DNA from: Symbiobacterium thermophilum IAM 14863
GTDB taxonomy: Bacteria > Bacillota > Sulfobacillia > Symbiobacteriales > Symbiobacteriaceae
Assembly: GCF_000009905.1 (NCBI RefSeq)
Contig: NC_006177.1
Coordinates: forward strand, 1,426,001-1,490,000
Direction of reading: 5' to 3'
Length of the DNA: 64,000 bases
A model generated the notes under the pieces. That model was not told where the DNA came from, did no database searches, and saw only the letters and a list, made by a program, of their open reading frames with translations. Each line of letters begins with the position of its first letter. Position 1 is the first letter of the stretch. Of the stretch, positions 1 to 8,273 are shown one piece after another. Made by a program: the position numbers and the translations under genes.

Positions 1-33
1 CACGGAAGAGGGCCTCCTCTCGGGGGATGGGGA

Positions 34-954
34 TCAGTGTGCGTGTGCACCGGCGGCGCGGCGCCCGAGCAGCCGGGCGATGCGGTTCTCGTCGGACTCC
101 AGGTAGCACTCGATGCAGTGCCGGTCCTCCCGGTCCTTCATGTGGGGGAGGGCGCAGCGCAGGCAGCAGTGGGCGTGGACCATGATCTCGTCGGTGCGGC
201 CGTCCGCCGTGAACTGCAGCCGCCGGGGCAGGCGGCGGGCGGGGAAGGTGCGTCCGGCGATGGCCTCTTCCCAGGCCGCCCAGGCGGCATCGAGGCCGGT
301 GCCGGCCCGGCCTGCGGCCAGGAATCCGGCCGCCAGGAAGTCCAGTAGGATCCCCCAGCCCGTGCCGGGCGGCAGCACACCCAGGTCGTGGAGGCGGCGC
401 ATGAGCGGCTCCGCCAGGGCGGTGACCTCGGCGAAGAGGGCGTCTGCCAGGGCGGCGCGGTCCGGCGCCGTCTCGATCCCCGGCGCCCCGGCGGCGGGGT
501 CGTCGGGCAGCACCACGGCCCGGGGCTCCAGCACGCGCAGCCCCGGGGGCCTGCCGCCGTGGGGGTGTCCGCCGTGGGGATGATGGCCGTGGGGATGGCT
601 GCCCTGGCGGTGGGCGGCATTGCGCAGGACCAGGTTCTCCCGCAGCCGGATGACGCGCCCCTCGGCGGCGAAGAGATAGCCGGCCAGCCGGAGGGGGAGG
701 AAGTGGGCGACCCGGAAGAGGCGGGTGCCGGAGAACGCGGGCGGACCGGCGAACTCGGCGGCGATCTGGTCCAGGAAGCGACCGATGAAGCCGGGGTCGT
801 ACAGCGCTTCGTAGCGGTACCCGTCGTCGCTTTCTTCGGGGTGCCCCCAGCGCACATCCGCGCGGGTATGTAGCGCAGCAAACCGCTCCAGGGAAGGGCG
901 CAGGGGTGAGTCAGACCAGGTACCTCCAGGGATGTGCGCGGTGTCGTCCTGCAT
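34..954 (-). CDS. FhuF-like ferric iron reductase (2Fe-2S), His-rich
   Basis: The 306-residue product ends in a cysteine cluster (C263, C264, C267, C280, C283) that resembles the 2Fe-2S C-terminal domain of FhuF-type siderophore-iron reductases, although the gap between the CC pair and the CxxC is longer than in E. coli FhuF. Residues 120-134 are a His/Gly-rich stretch that could bind metal. I place the start at the ATG at 954 because AGGAGGA lies just upstream of it. The frame stays open to 1029, but that extension would translate the Fur-box-like palindrome at 1008-1022. Iron-repressed expression and a role in releasing iron from chelates are inferred from the cluster plus the operator. No siderophore transporter genes are adjacent in the window. 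Confidence 0.7.
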   Translation of the reverse strand: MQDDTAHIPGGTWSDSPLRPSLERFAALHTRADVRWGHPEESDDGYRYEALYDPGFIGRFLDQIAAEFAGPPAFSGTRLFRVAHFLPLRLAGYLFAAEGRVIRLRENLVLRNAAHRQGSHPHGHHPHGGHPHGGRPPGLRVLEPRAVVLPDDPAAGAPGIETAPDRAALADALFAEVTALAEPLMRRLHDLGVLPPGTGWGILLDFLAAGFLAAGRAGTGLDAAWAAWEEAIAGRTFPARRLPRRLQFTADGRTDEIMVHAHCCLRCALPHMKDREDRHCIECYLESDENRIARLLGRRAAGAHAH

Positions 955-1007
955 GCAGACTCCTCCTGGGTGGACCGGGCGGTGGTGCTGTGATTTCCCG
1001 TCCGGCA

Positions 1008-1022
1008 TGAGAATGATTATCA
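1008..1022 (-). promoter_or_regulatory. Fur box (7-1-7 palindrome)
   Basis: TGAGAATGATTATCA differs at one position from the 7-1-7 Fur consensus TGATAATNATTATCA. It lies about 54 bases upstream of the ATG of the FhuF-like gene, so it probably represses that gene when iron is plentiful. Confidence 0.7.
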
Positions 1023-1135
1023 GTCGCATTGGAAGTCTACCGGTACCCTTGGTTGCGGGTCAATAGGCAAGTTTGGCTCGCGTGCGCAGAGGGAGGCGGG
1101 GGTAGACCCGATCCGCACGGGGAGGGAACGGGAAA

Positions 1136-1162
1136 GGCCGCCTGGCGGATGGCCAGGCGGCC
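1136..1162 (-). terminator. 10-bp perfect stem-loop
   Basis: GGCCGCCTGG pairs perfectly with CCAGGCGGCC across a 7-base loop. Read on the minus strand it is followed by TTTCCC, so it could insulate the Fur-controlled gene from leftward read-through. The T-run is short, so this is tentative. Confidence 0.4.
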
Positions 1163-1366
1163 TGGAACGTAGTCGGGCCGGGCGTCGGGGATGGGATGGC
1201 TCTGCGGCGCCCGTGGCGTCTGTTCGCATTTCCTGTGGGTGGGTATGGTGGGGCCACAGGGCAGGATCGAGGGCAGCTGGTACTGCGCGATCGGCACATT
1301 CGGGATGTTGCGTGTTGAAAATTCCGCATAGTGGCCGTAGGATGGGTGTCAGGGGAGGGAGAGGAA

Positions 1367-1777
1367 ATGCAGCACATCAGGAACCCGCGCTGTTTCCTGG
1401 TGTATGCGCTGGCCCCGGAGGGGGGCTCGCCGGCGGAGGCGAACCGGCTGCTGAACGCCTACGTGGCCGACGAGCGCCGGGGGTTGGCGGTCTTCCACGA
1501 CCACTTCATCGGACGGCCCGGCGGGGTGGCGATCTTCTTTGCGGAGACGGCCGAGCAGCGGGCAGCGATCGCGGATCTGGGGCCGCTGGAGGGCTGGCAC
1601 GTGGAGATCCGGCCGCTGATCTACTCGCGGAGCCCGGCGGGGTTTGACGAGCAGACGGCCTACACGCTGCGGGCGTATAGAAACGCGGACTGGGAGAAGC
1701 TGCGGGTGGAGCAGCGGCCGCGGTACGGGGATCCGGCGAGGGAGGCGGAGACGGCGGAGGAGGATGTGGGGGAGTAG
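1367..1777 (+). CDS. Hypothetical protein, possible YCII-like fold
   Basis: The product is 136 residues. The ATG at 1367 is chosen because GGGAGGGAGAGGAA stands directly before it; the frame also allows an earlier start at 1331. The N-terminal half alternates strand-like hydrophobic runs (RCFLVYALAP, GVAIFFAE, WHVEIRPLIYS) with helices, as in small ferredoxin-like YCII/EthD-type proteins, but the diagnostic residues are not clear enough to assign a family. The C-terminus is acidic. No signal peptide or membrane segment is present. It stands alone, oriented away from the FhuF-like gene, and its function is unknown. Confidence 0.6.
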   Translation: MQHIRNPRCFLVYALAPEGGSPAEANRLLNAYVADERRGLAVFHDHFIGRPGGVAIFFAETAEQRAAIADLGPLEGWHVEIRPLIYSRSPAGFDEQTAYTLRAYRNADWEKLRVEQRPRYGDPAREAETAEEDVGE

Positions 1778-1827
1778 CGCCGCACGCGGAGGGCGAAGGG
1801 CCTGCTTAGTGGTGACGTGACTGCGGT

Positions 1828-2269
1828 CTACACCAGAGGTGGACATCCCTGTCCGTAGAAGTGGAGCCGTTCAGCGATGGGCAACCCCGCCACCGGGCAG
1901 GTACAGTGTGCACCGACCTGATCTAGCAACGGAATAAGGTGCTGCCGGTATTCCCGGCCCATATGAAACTCGAACGTTAGCTCCGAGAGGTCTTTCCGTA
2001 TCGACCAAGGAGTTGCACGAACACTGCGTTGGCCCAGTCTCGACGTTCGGCGACGGACATCGTTTTCAGCGTTCACTCGTAGGGTTCGAGCGGTTGGTCC
2101 AGGGTTACGAGGCCGTATTTGGCGGAGAGCACGTAGATGTCCTCTGCGTCGTGCTGTACGTAGGCCAGGGCCTTCCGGAAAAGCGGAGAAACTGAGTCAA
2201 GCTCCTTGGCTGGCGCGGGGTAGCTGGTTTTCAACTTGGTGCAGCCGAGCAGCGGGATTCGCGTGTCAT
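1828..2269 (-). pseudogene. Broken DUF6884-family gene
   Basis: Minus-strand translation from 2258 gives IPLLGCTKLKTSYPAPAKEL, then SPLFRKALAY, IYVLSAKYGLV and LEPYE, the typical N-terminal pattern of DUF6884 proteins (a CTK.K...A.ELY.S..FRK..AY...YILSAKYGL pattern). An in-frame TGA at 2073-2075 interrupts the conserved EPY-x-TL segment. The frame then resumes as TLKTMSVAERRDWA. A further frameshift near 2000 moves the reading into the frame that ends KDLSELTFEFHMGREYRQHL and continues to 1828. The only ATG near the start (2267-2269) is also out of frame with the conserved region. At least two lesions, probably three, make it a pseudogene. DUF6884 proteins often sit near mobile or defence genes; no function is assigned here. 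Confidence 0.7.
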
Positions 2270-2315
2270 GGCCACAGTCCCCCGAACGAGTAGAGTAGCG
2301 AAACGCTGGATAAGT

Positions 2316-2347
2316 ACCCCTGCCTCTGGGTCAGCAGAGGCAGGGGT
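2316..2347 (-). terminator. 13-bp perfect hairpin
   Basis: ACCCCTGCCTCTG pairs with CAGAGGCAGGGGT across a 6-base loop. It begins nine bases after the stop codon of the DUF2357 gene on the minus strand and is the likely terminator of that gene, although the T-tract is weak. Confidence 0.6.
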
Positions 2348-2919
2348 GTCTGCGCTTACTGGAGCAACTCGAACCAGGTCACCGCAACGGGTTCCCCGGG
2401 GTACGACGTCGGACTCAGCCTTTCCTTTACCCTTCTCACGTGGTCGCTGGACATCTTCTGCAGCAACTCGACCGACGGAAGCGGTTCCAAGGGAAGGCAT
2501 ACGTAACGTCCGCGCGGGGTTGGATAATGGAGCTCCCGCACCTCTTCCTCGCTCAGCATCAGGGGCGTTCCTGCAACCCTCCACATCTCAGCTGTCCTCA
2601 TATGTGGCCCATACAGGACCACCAACTCCGCGGACAACACCCGGGAACCCGGCAGTACGCTGCCTCGTCGTCCACCAGTCCGCATGTTGTACAGGCGTTG
2701 CTCATGGATCCAACGGAGATGTTCCGGGCTTCGAACGTAGCCCAACAAAACAACCGTATCCGCAGGGGGCTTGGAGAGAAACGGGACGGCCGGATGGCTC
2801 GGTGCATCATAGGCGCTCCGCGTCGATTCCCGCAGCCAGAAGCGCAGTCGTTCGTGTTGTGTCGTCTGCGTTGCCACATGCGTCAAGACGTCATCGAGAA
2901 ACTCGAACAGCCCCTCTAG

Positions 2920-2952
2920 CTCAAGTTTCGCGTGAATAACCCGGACTTCGTG
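2920..2952 (+). repeat. Left terminal inverted repeat of the IS
   Basis: The first ten bases, CTCAAGTTTC, match the right end exactly. Most of the remainder, including a shared TTCGTG at the inner end, also matches. Confidence 0.85.
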
Positions 2953-2995
2953 CAATGGAAACCCATTGAAAAAGCATCAGTCAGAACCAATGATA

Positions 2996-3030
2996 CATGG
3001 TGGGAGTGTGGCCGCTCCCAATCCACCATG
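2996..3030 (+). promoter_or_regulatory. Hairpin in the transposase leader
   Basis: CATGGTGG (2996-3003) pairs with CCACCATG (3023-3030), with an additional GGGAG/CTCCC pairing inside. It lies just upstream of the transposase ribosome binding site (GGAGG near 3032). Such leader hairpins in insertion sequences can block translation of read-through transcripts; that role is inferred here. Confidence 0.4.
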
Positions 3031-3044
3031 TGGAGGTTCGACTG

Positions 3045-4655
3045 ATGCAGTCTCATGGTACGACACCCAACATCGCTGCGCAAGCCATCAAGTCCACCAC
3101 CCGACATGGTTTTCTCGTCGCTCTTGGCTGGGTAGCTCAAAGGCTCAACCTGGTTGAGATCCTGAATCGGCACCTGCGCATCAAGCAGAAGACCTACGCC
3201 CACACGCCGGTTGACAAGGTGGTCGAGGCGTTGGTTGCCATTCTCGGCAACTATCGCTACATGAAGGATCTCAACTTCGACCCTGAGCCGCTGGTCGCCG
3301 ACCCTGCCGTAGCTCAAGCCTGGGGGCAGGAACGCTTTGCTCACTTTTCCACCGTCTGTGCGACCTTCAGCAAGCTGACGGAGGAGAACGTTCAGCAGCT
3401 TTCCGACGCACTCGCTGAGATCCAGGCCCCGCTGCTTCAGCAGGAGGTGGCTGCCGTAGCAGGTCCAGACCGCTCCGGAATGGTCATCGTCGACATTGAC
3501 CTCACCGGCCAGAAGGTTCGGGGCGAGACCAGGCAGTACACCGGTACCGACTTCGGCTACATCCAGGGGAAGTTGGCCCGAGGCTATCAGATCGCAGCGG
3601 CCTTCCTCAGCGGGAAGCAGCAGCGCTTTGCCATCGACGGCCTTCTCAAGTCCGGCAAGGCCAACAGCCGTTCCGGCGCCTGCCTGCTCGAACTGATTCC
3701 CAGGATCGAAGCCCGGATTGGTCGTCCCCTGCGGCGAGTCGAATGGGTCGAGGCATGCCTGGCTCAGCAGAAGGCTCGGGTCAGGCAGCTGTATCAGCAA
3801 CTGCAGACGGTATCAGGCAAGGGCAGCGCCCGCCGGAAGCAGAAGCTGCAGCGTGAGTTCCAGGAGGAGGTTCAGCACCTCCGTGAAGTGAACCAGCGAC
3901 TCCGGCAGTACCGGCAGGAGAATCGGACGAACCTGGCTCCCCTCCGTATTCTGCTGCGAGCTGACAGCGCCTTTGGCACGCCGGAAGTGATCCAGCGCCT
4001 GCTGGAACTGGGGTATGAGTTCACCATCAAGTCCTACTCCGGGAGCAACGTCGCCTACAAGCACCTCTTCGACGCTGTACCGGCAGAGAACTGGGTTGAA
4101 GTCGAGAAGAACCGGTTTGCCTCCGAAGCCGTTACCGTACCTGGCCCCACTTTGCTCGCACCGTATCCGGTGCGACTGGTCGCCATGCGCCGCTGGGACG
4201 CCGATGGCCGGGAGGTCCGCAGCGTCATCCTGACTACGCTCCAGCCTGAGGAGCTCACCACGACAGAGGTCGTCAAGCTCTACCATGGACGGCAGACCAT
4301 CGAAGCCGGGTTCCAGGAGTGGAAGGGCACGTTCCACTTTGGTACTCCTCGGCTGCGGAAGTATGAGGCCAACGCCGCCTTCACGCAGCTGGTCTTGTTC
4401 GCCTTCAACCTGGTGCGCTGGGCTTGGCGGTTTCTGAGCACGAACTCGCCCAAACTGGCCGAGGCGGGGAGTCGACTCTTGGTACGAGTAGCGGCCCGGT
4501 GCCGAGCAACCATTCGGTGCCTCGGCGACACGCTGCGGTTGGTGTTCAGCCGGGGTACTCCCCTGGCTGGAGCTGAGATTACCCTGAACCGGGCCACTCC
4601 CTACCCATACGCCCTTTTAACACCACGAATGTCGAGTTGTTCGCGTGAAACTTGA
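3045..4655 (+). CDS. IS4-superfamily DDE transposase
   Basis: The product is 536 residues from the ATG at 3045, which is preceded by GGAGG. The RNase H-fold DDE residues are visible as D in VDIDLTGQ, D in LRADSAFG, and the E of the signature YHGRQTIEAGFQEWK, which fits the Y-(2)-R-(3)-E-(6)-K pattern of the IS4 superfamily. A Lys/Arg/Gln-rich coiled-coil-like insertion separates the first two acidic residues. The frame is unbroken and all motifs are present, so the element may still be active. An upstream in-frame start at 2997 exists but lacks a ribosome binding site and lies in the leader hairpin. Confidence 0.9.
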   Translation: MQSHGTTPNIAAQAIKSTTRHGFLVALGWVAQRLNLVEILNRHLRIKQKTYAHTPVDKVVEALVAILGNYRYMKDLNFDPEPLVADPAVAQAWGQERFAHFSTVCATFSKLTEENVQQLSDALAEIQAPLLQQEVAAVAGPDRSGMVIVDIDLTGQKVRGETRQYTGTDFGYIQGKLARGYQIAAAFLSGKQQRFAIDGLLKSGKANSRSGACLLELIPRIEARIGRPLRRVEWVEACLAQQKARVRQLYQQLQTVSGKGSARRKQKLQREFQEEVQHLREVNQRLRQYRQENRTNLAPLRILLRADSAFGTPEVIQRLLELGYEFTIKSYSGSNVAYKHLFDAVPAENWVEVEKNRFASEAVTVPGPTLLAPYPVRLVAMRRWDADGREVRSVILTTLQPEELTTTEVVKLYHGRQTIEAGFQEWKGTFHFGTPRLRKYEANAAFTQLVLFAFNLVRWAWRFLSTNSPKLAEAGSRLLVRVAARCRATIRCLGDTLRLVFSRGTPLAGAEITLNRATPYPYALLTPRMSSCSRET

Positions 4656-4656
4656 G
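4624..4656 (-). repeat. Right terminal inverted repeat of the IS
   Basis: Inverted copy of the left end. The transposase stop codon (4653-4655) lies inside this repeat. Confidence 0.85.
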
Positions 4657-6392
4657 CTAGACCGGTACCTTGCCCGTCCTTGGTCGGTCTCAGGGCAAAA
4701 GCGCCGAGTCCGGGAAGGAGTTCATGGAACCTGGGTAGCAGCTCTCGTTCCGTACCCGGGTAGATCACGTAGGCCCCGGCTGATCGGCGTATCGCGTCCC
4801 GGTACGCGTGCATCTTCAGAAGGTCGGCGCGTCTGGCCAACTGGCGGGACTCTGCCGTCTGTTCTTCATCCAGTAACCGACCTTCCTCTTCTTCGGTGCG
4901 GGGGTCCTCGCCAAAGAGTTCGGTGACACTCTCCACCCTATACTTGGCATCAAAATGGATCCAGACTTCATCGGGTTCGCCGTAGGTCATATCCGGTTTG
5001 ATCCGGATGGAGTAGTCCGGGCGCATGGGGCGGGTCCAGGATCCCTGGTTTCCCGTGCGATGTCCAAAGGAACGGTTGAACCAAAGCTCGACCTGGAGCG
5101 TACGACCGAGGCGCTGGACGGTTCCCTTGATGGCTCGTGCCCTGCCACGTCGCAAAGCAACCCCCATCCCGTCCGGCCTTACTTCAACTAACTGACTGAG
5201 GTGAAACTCCTTCCCACACAGGCGCTCCATCACCTTCACCAGTTGGAGGAACACCCAGTACTCGTACAACGTCGCTACGTCCCGCTTACCAGCCCCATAC
5301 ACGTCCTCACCGCCGTCCCACGTGAGGAGGGCTGCAGCTTCAAACTGGAGGTAGGCCCGATAAAGGTCGCGGTAGCCTGATCGCTTCTGAAGCACTTGGC
5401 TGCCCGTCGGGAGAAATGTGAGATCCCCCACTTCGTGGAACAGGCCGGCCGATAGGATCGTCTGCAGCTGTTCGCGAACTGCCTTGACCTCCAGAAGTCC
5501 CCTCTGTACGGGGGCGGAGGGGGGAGCGCAGAGGAGCGCCTGCTCAACTTCCTCGGTGAAATTTCGCCAACCCGAAAGGATGAACTTGATGAAGCGGTTC
5601 TCTGGCGTGTCGAGCGTCTCCTCCGTCCGAGGGACAGCAATATGCTTAGGTAGGGCTGTGAAGGGCAGGGGTGTATCGCCGTACTCGCGTGGGCCTGGTC
5701 GTGCCAGACTCCTTGTCACGCGCGCACATGCCCGGATGGGCTGGCCGGGTTTCCGCCACTCCGTTTCCTCGGACCATGCCCGGTGGGGTTGAGCCAGGAT
5801 TTGGTGAATCGCTGCCTCGAAGGCTTCCCCGGAGAAGAGCCACTTCAGCATGGCAAAGCGGGTGTACAACGTCGTGGCCTCTGCGGTCTGATCGAAGCGA
5901 AAACGCTGCTCGGTCGGCGCGAACCGCTCCATGATCAGCTCTGCCATGCTGTCCGCAATTTGCTCCAGCATCCAACGATACTCATTCAGATAGTCGAGTT
6001 TGAGAGACCGAACCTCGACGAGGGCCGTACCAAGCTGCCTTCCGCCGGACAGCACCACGATCGTCAGTGTGCCGGTGTAAAGCCCGGGGCGCATCCTGCC
6101 GGTTCGCCAATCGGCCGAGTCGGGAGAGAAAAGCTCCCTCGGCTCCACCCGGATGGGAAGGTCGAAACCGTCCTCCGGTTGGAACGCGTAACGGTACTCG
6201 GCACCCTCCAGCAGTTGGACTGGTGGGAGCGCGGGGTCGAGAGCGGGATCACCACGCAGGTCGATCAGCGGCGGCTGGGACGTCGCCTGTTGATGGTGAC
6301 ACCACTAGGAGTTTCCAAATGGCCACTGCTAATGCAGTCGCTGCTTTAGCACCACGAGGTTGGACTCCAACCTTTGAGCCGGGGATGATTAT

Positions 6393-7520
6393 TCACTCCT
6401 CGGTTCTAAGGGCACGCAGTTCTTCCTGAAGCTCCGCCAAGTCCGCTTCCAGGTCTGCTAACCACTCTGCCTTGTAATCGGGAAACTCGGCATCTAACAG
6501 GACCTGATCGTTTGGCCCGTCAAGCCTTGTGACTTCGACCTCCAGGATCAAGTCGTCCCGATCTCTTGGAGCCGAACCCCAAGTGCTGAAAGAGTTCGCA
6601 ACCAACTTCCACGTCTGGATTTCACCGGGTTCAATACCTCCGGGAATGGCGTAGTTGAAATCTTCCTCGACCCACGGGACGGATCTACCCGGGGACACGA
6701 GGCGGCCATGGAAATAGGCTCGCGCTACTGGGAACTCGGTGTTGTTCTGGACAGTGAGTTCGATGACAGGTTCCTCCCACCACCCGTCAACTGCCCAGTA
6801 GAACTTGGCGTTGGACACGACGAACTTACTCAACTTAGACCGAGACTGTTCGGCAAACTCCCTGTCCCGCCGCAGCTCTGTGAGCTGCTCCTCGATTGCT
6901 GCGATGCGCCTACGCAAACTCTCGGCCCGGCGGGCCCTGCTTTCCTCGGCATAACTGTTCGCCAGAAAACCGTCATCGAAAATGTCCAAGAGGCCGCTTT
7001 CGGCGAACACCGGCGTGGTGACCTTCCACTGCCCGTCGATTCTTTCCACCATGACTGTGCGCTCGACGGTAATGGTTGACGCATCTGATCTGGTGATCTC
7101 TGCGGTTAGGGAATCGACCAGGCGTTGTGTCATAGTTTTCTCATCCAAAGGTGTAAGCATGAACGCACTGGCAAATGCCTCGCCGAGAAGATTCGCCAAG
7201 ACACGGCCCACAATCGGCCTTAGGTCTGGTGCGATTAGTTCTACCGGCACACGATAGCGGTCGTCGTCCTCTTTTTGCGCCTCACGCACAGTAAAACGAA
7301 CCTGCGCCAAATAGGTCTGGACAAACCGGGCTTCAGCACTGTCATCGCCGTTCAGTTCAACCAACGCCTCCGTGCTGAGTTGAGCAGCCCGGTCAAAGTC
7401 GCCGATGGTGAGGGCTGTCAGGTACTCCTCCACAAGCCCAGCAGCATCTACCTGACCACATCCGCCGATCAGTAGTAGCAGCGCCAACATTCCTGAAACG
7501 AGCCTCGCTCGCACTCCCAT
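6393..7520 (-). CDS. Secreted lipoprotein with coiled coil
   Basis: The product is 375 residues. It starts with a signal peptide and the lipobox LIGGC (cysteine 21), so it should be lipidated and anchored outside the membrane. Residues about 25-175 look like an NTF2/DUF4878-type domain (repeated tests of treatment such as YLTALTIGDFDRAAQL and MVERIDGQWKVTTPVF). A helical coiled-coil segment of about 40 residues follows (EESRARRAESLRRRIAAIEE). The rest is a beta-rich domain, and a second short coiled coil ends the protein. GGAG before the ATG supports the start. It is not obviously coupled to neighbours. The function is unknown; such proteins often sense or bind envelope components. Confidence 0.7.
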   Translation of the reverse strand: MGVRARLVSGMLALLLLIGGCGQVDAAGLVEEYLTALTIGDFDRAAQLSTEALVELNGDDSAEARFVQTYLAQVRFTVREAQKEDDDRYRVPVELIAPDLRPIVGRVLANLLGEAFASAFMLTPLDEKTMTQRLVDSLTAEITRSDASTITVERTVMVERIDGQWKVTTPVFAESGLLDIFDDGFLANSYAEESRARRAESLRRRIAAIEEQLTELRRDREFAEQSRSKLSKFVVSNAKFYWAVDGWWEEPVIELTVQNNTEFPVARAYFHGRLVSPGRSVPWVEEDFNYAIPGGIEPGEIQTWKLVANSFSTWGSAPRDRDDLILEVEVTRLDGPNDQVLLDAEFPDYKAEWLADLEADLAELQEELRALRTEE

Positions 7521-8032
7521 CTCCCTCCATTCGCCAAAGCATTAGACCCGCAATTTCATGCTAGCGGACAAAACCATCAATTGCAACTCATCGGCGGAGG
7601 GCAAGCCCTCTTGGGGTCGACCCGTCTTCGAAGAAAATCGAGGACTGGGAGATCTTGGGTGTCCCATGACACATGAACTAACCCGTTCAAACGGGCATCG
7701 AACACCCATGAACGTGGTTTGGTGTTTCGATTTATACAGTAGCATTTTCCGCAGACCCTAGTAAGGCGGGGCGGCGTTCGGTGATCATGGGGGAGGTGTC
7801 TTGATGGTGCGGCGACGTGGTTGCAAGTTGGGCGGAGCGGAAGTGGTCACAAGTGCTGGGCCGCCTCTTTCGCCTCGCCGATGTCCTGCTGCATGGCAGC
7901 GTCGGTGGCCTCGGTGGTCGTCTGCAGTCTGTCCAGTGTGCCGATCCGTTTGTCGTGCTGGGTCACCGTTCGTTCCAGGGCGGACACCCTGGCCTCCATG
8001 ACGGATGAAGCAACAAATGTGCGGCCCGCCCT
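7521..8032. other. Mostly non-coding stretch before the IS21 element
   Basis: Only one short ORF (7847-7999) has any protein-like character. An imperfect inverted repeat, ATCGAACACC near 7698 with GGTGTTTCGAT near 7731, could form a hairpin. I see no other gene or promoter I can defend. Confidence 0.5.
7847..7999 (-). CDS. Small coiled-coil ORF, possibly a truncated gene
   Basis: This 50-residue ORF (MEARVSALERTVTQHDKRIG at its start) has a heptad-like helical pattern and resembles the N-terminal part of XhlA-type phage or envelope proteins, but it lacks their membrane segment. There is no good ribosome binding site, and the left end of the IS21 element lies 34 bases upstream. It may be a remnant rather than a functional gene. 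Confidence 0.3.
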   Translation of the reverse strand: MEARVSALERTVTQHDKRIGTLDRLQTTTEATDAAMQQDIGEAKEAAQHL

Positions 8033-8037
8033 TGCGT

Positions 8038-8148
8038 ATTCCGGACGGATTCGACCACTCATTCCGGTCGAATCCGTCCACTTATTACGGATGAAATCGA
8101 CCACCGTTTGCGGGGATAGTCGACCGCCCATTCCGGCCCAAATCGACC
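8038..8148 (+). repeat. Five 23-bp-spaced terminal repeats, left end
   Basis: Five copies of a unit related to ATTCCGGNCNAATCGACCA start at 8038, 8061, 8084, 8107 and 8130, exactly 23 bases apart. They are probably transposase binding sites. Confidence 0.85.
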
Positions 8149-8273
8149 GGCTCGAATCCTAGAGCGAAGCGGCATGGTCGACCATTACAGGGTTTTGCCG
8201 GCTCCTCCCGAATTGTGGATAACATCTCCACACGAGAGGACGTGGGCAAGCCTTGGCAAATCGGAGGTTGTCG

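Larger units (their letters stand above)
2920..4656 (+). mobile_element. IS4-superfamily insertion sequence, 1737 bp
   Basis: The element has imperfect terminal inverted repeats of about 33 bases, starting CTCAAGTTTC at both ends, and is flanked by a direct CTAG (2916-2919 and 4657-4660), a 4-bp target duplication. It carries one transposase gene. A 4-bp duplication and a transposase of about 540 residues with a YREK signature fit the IS4 superfamily, closest in style to the IS1380/IS1634 groups; I cannot settle the family without a search. It has inserted into the DUF2357 gene, in the opposite orientation to it. Confidence 0.9.
2356..6148 (-). pseudogene. McrC-like DUF2357 nuclease gene split by an IS
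   Basis: The gene lies in two pieces, 6148-4657 and 2915-2356, on either side of the IS at 2920-4656. Joining them after removing the IS and one CTAG copy gives 2052 bases, exactly 684 codons. The joined protein reads through the scar as GTGLEGLFEFLDDVLTHV. The 5' piece has the DUF2357 N-terminal region and a PD-(D/E)XK-like core (RPDYS followed by HFDAKY), as in McrC-type partners of McrB GTPases in modification-dependent restriction. The frame continues upstream of 6148 with convincing coding (LLEGAEYRYAFQPEDGFDLP) to a TAG near 6307, but no ATG is available there, so the true start is uncertain or lost. No McrB partner is visible. The interrupted gene is very probably non-functional. Confidence 0.85.

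Noticed and set aside
2927-4649. A 10-bp direct repeat TTCGCGTGAA as target duplication of the IS
   Set aside because: It lies within the terminal inverted repeats. Only the CTAG boundary restores the DUF2357 frame exactly.
6384-6400. A second Fur-like site (ATGATTATTCA)
   Set aside because: It lies at the 3' end of the lipoprotein gene, lacks dyad symmetry, and precedes no gene start.
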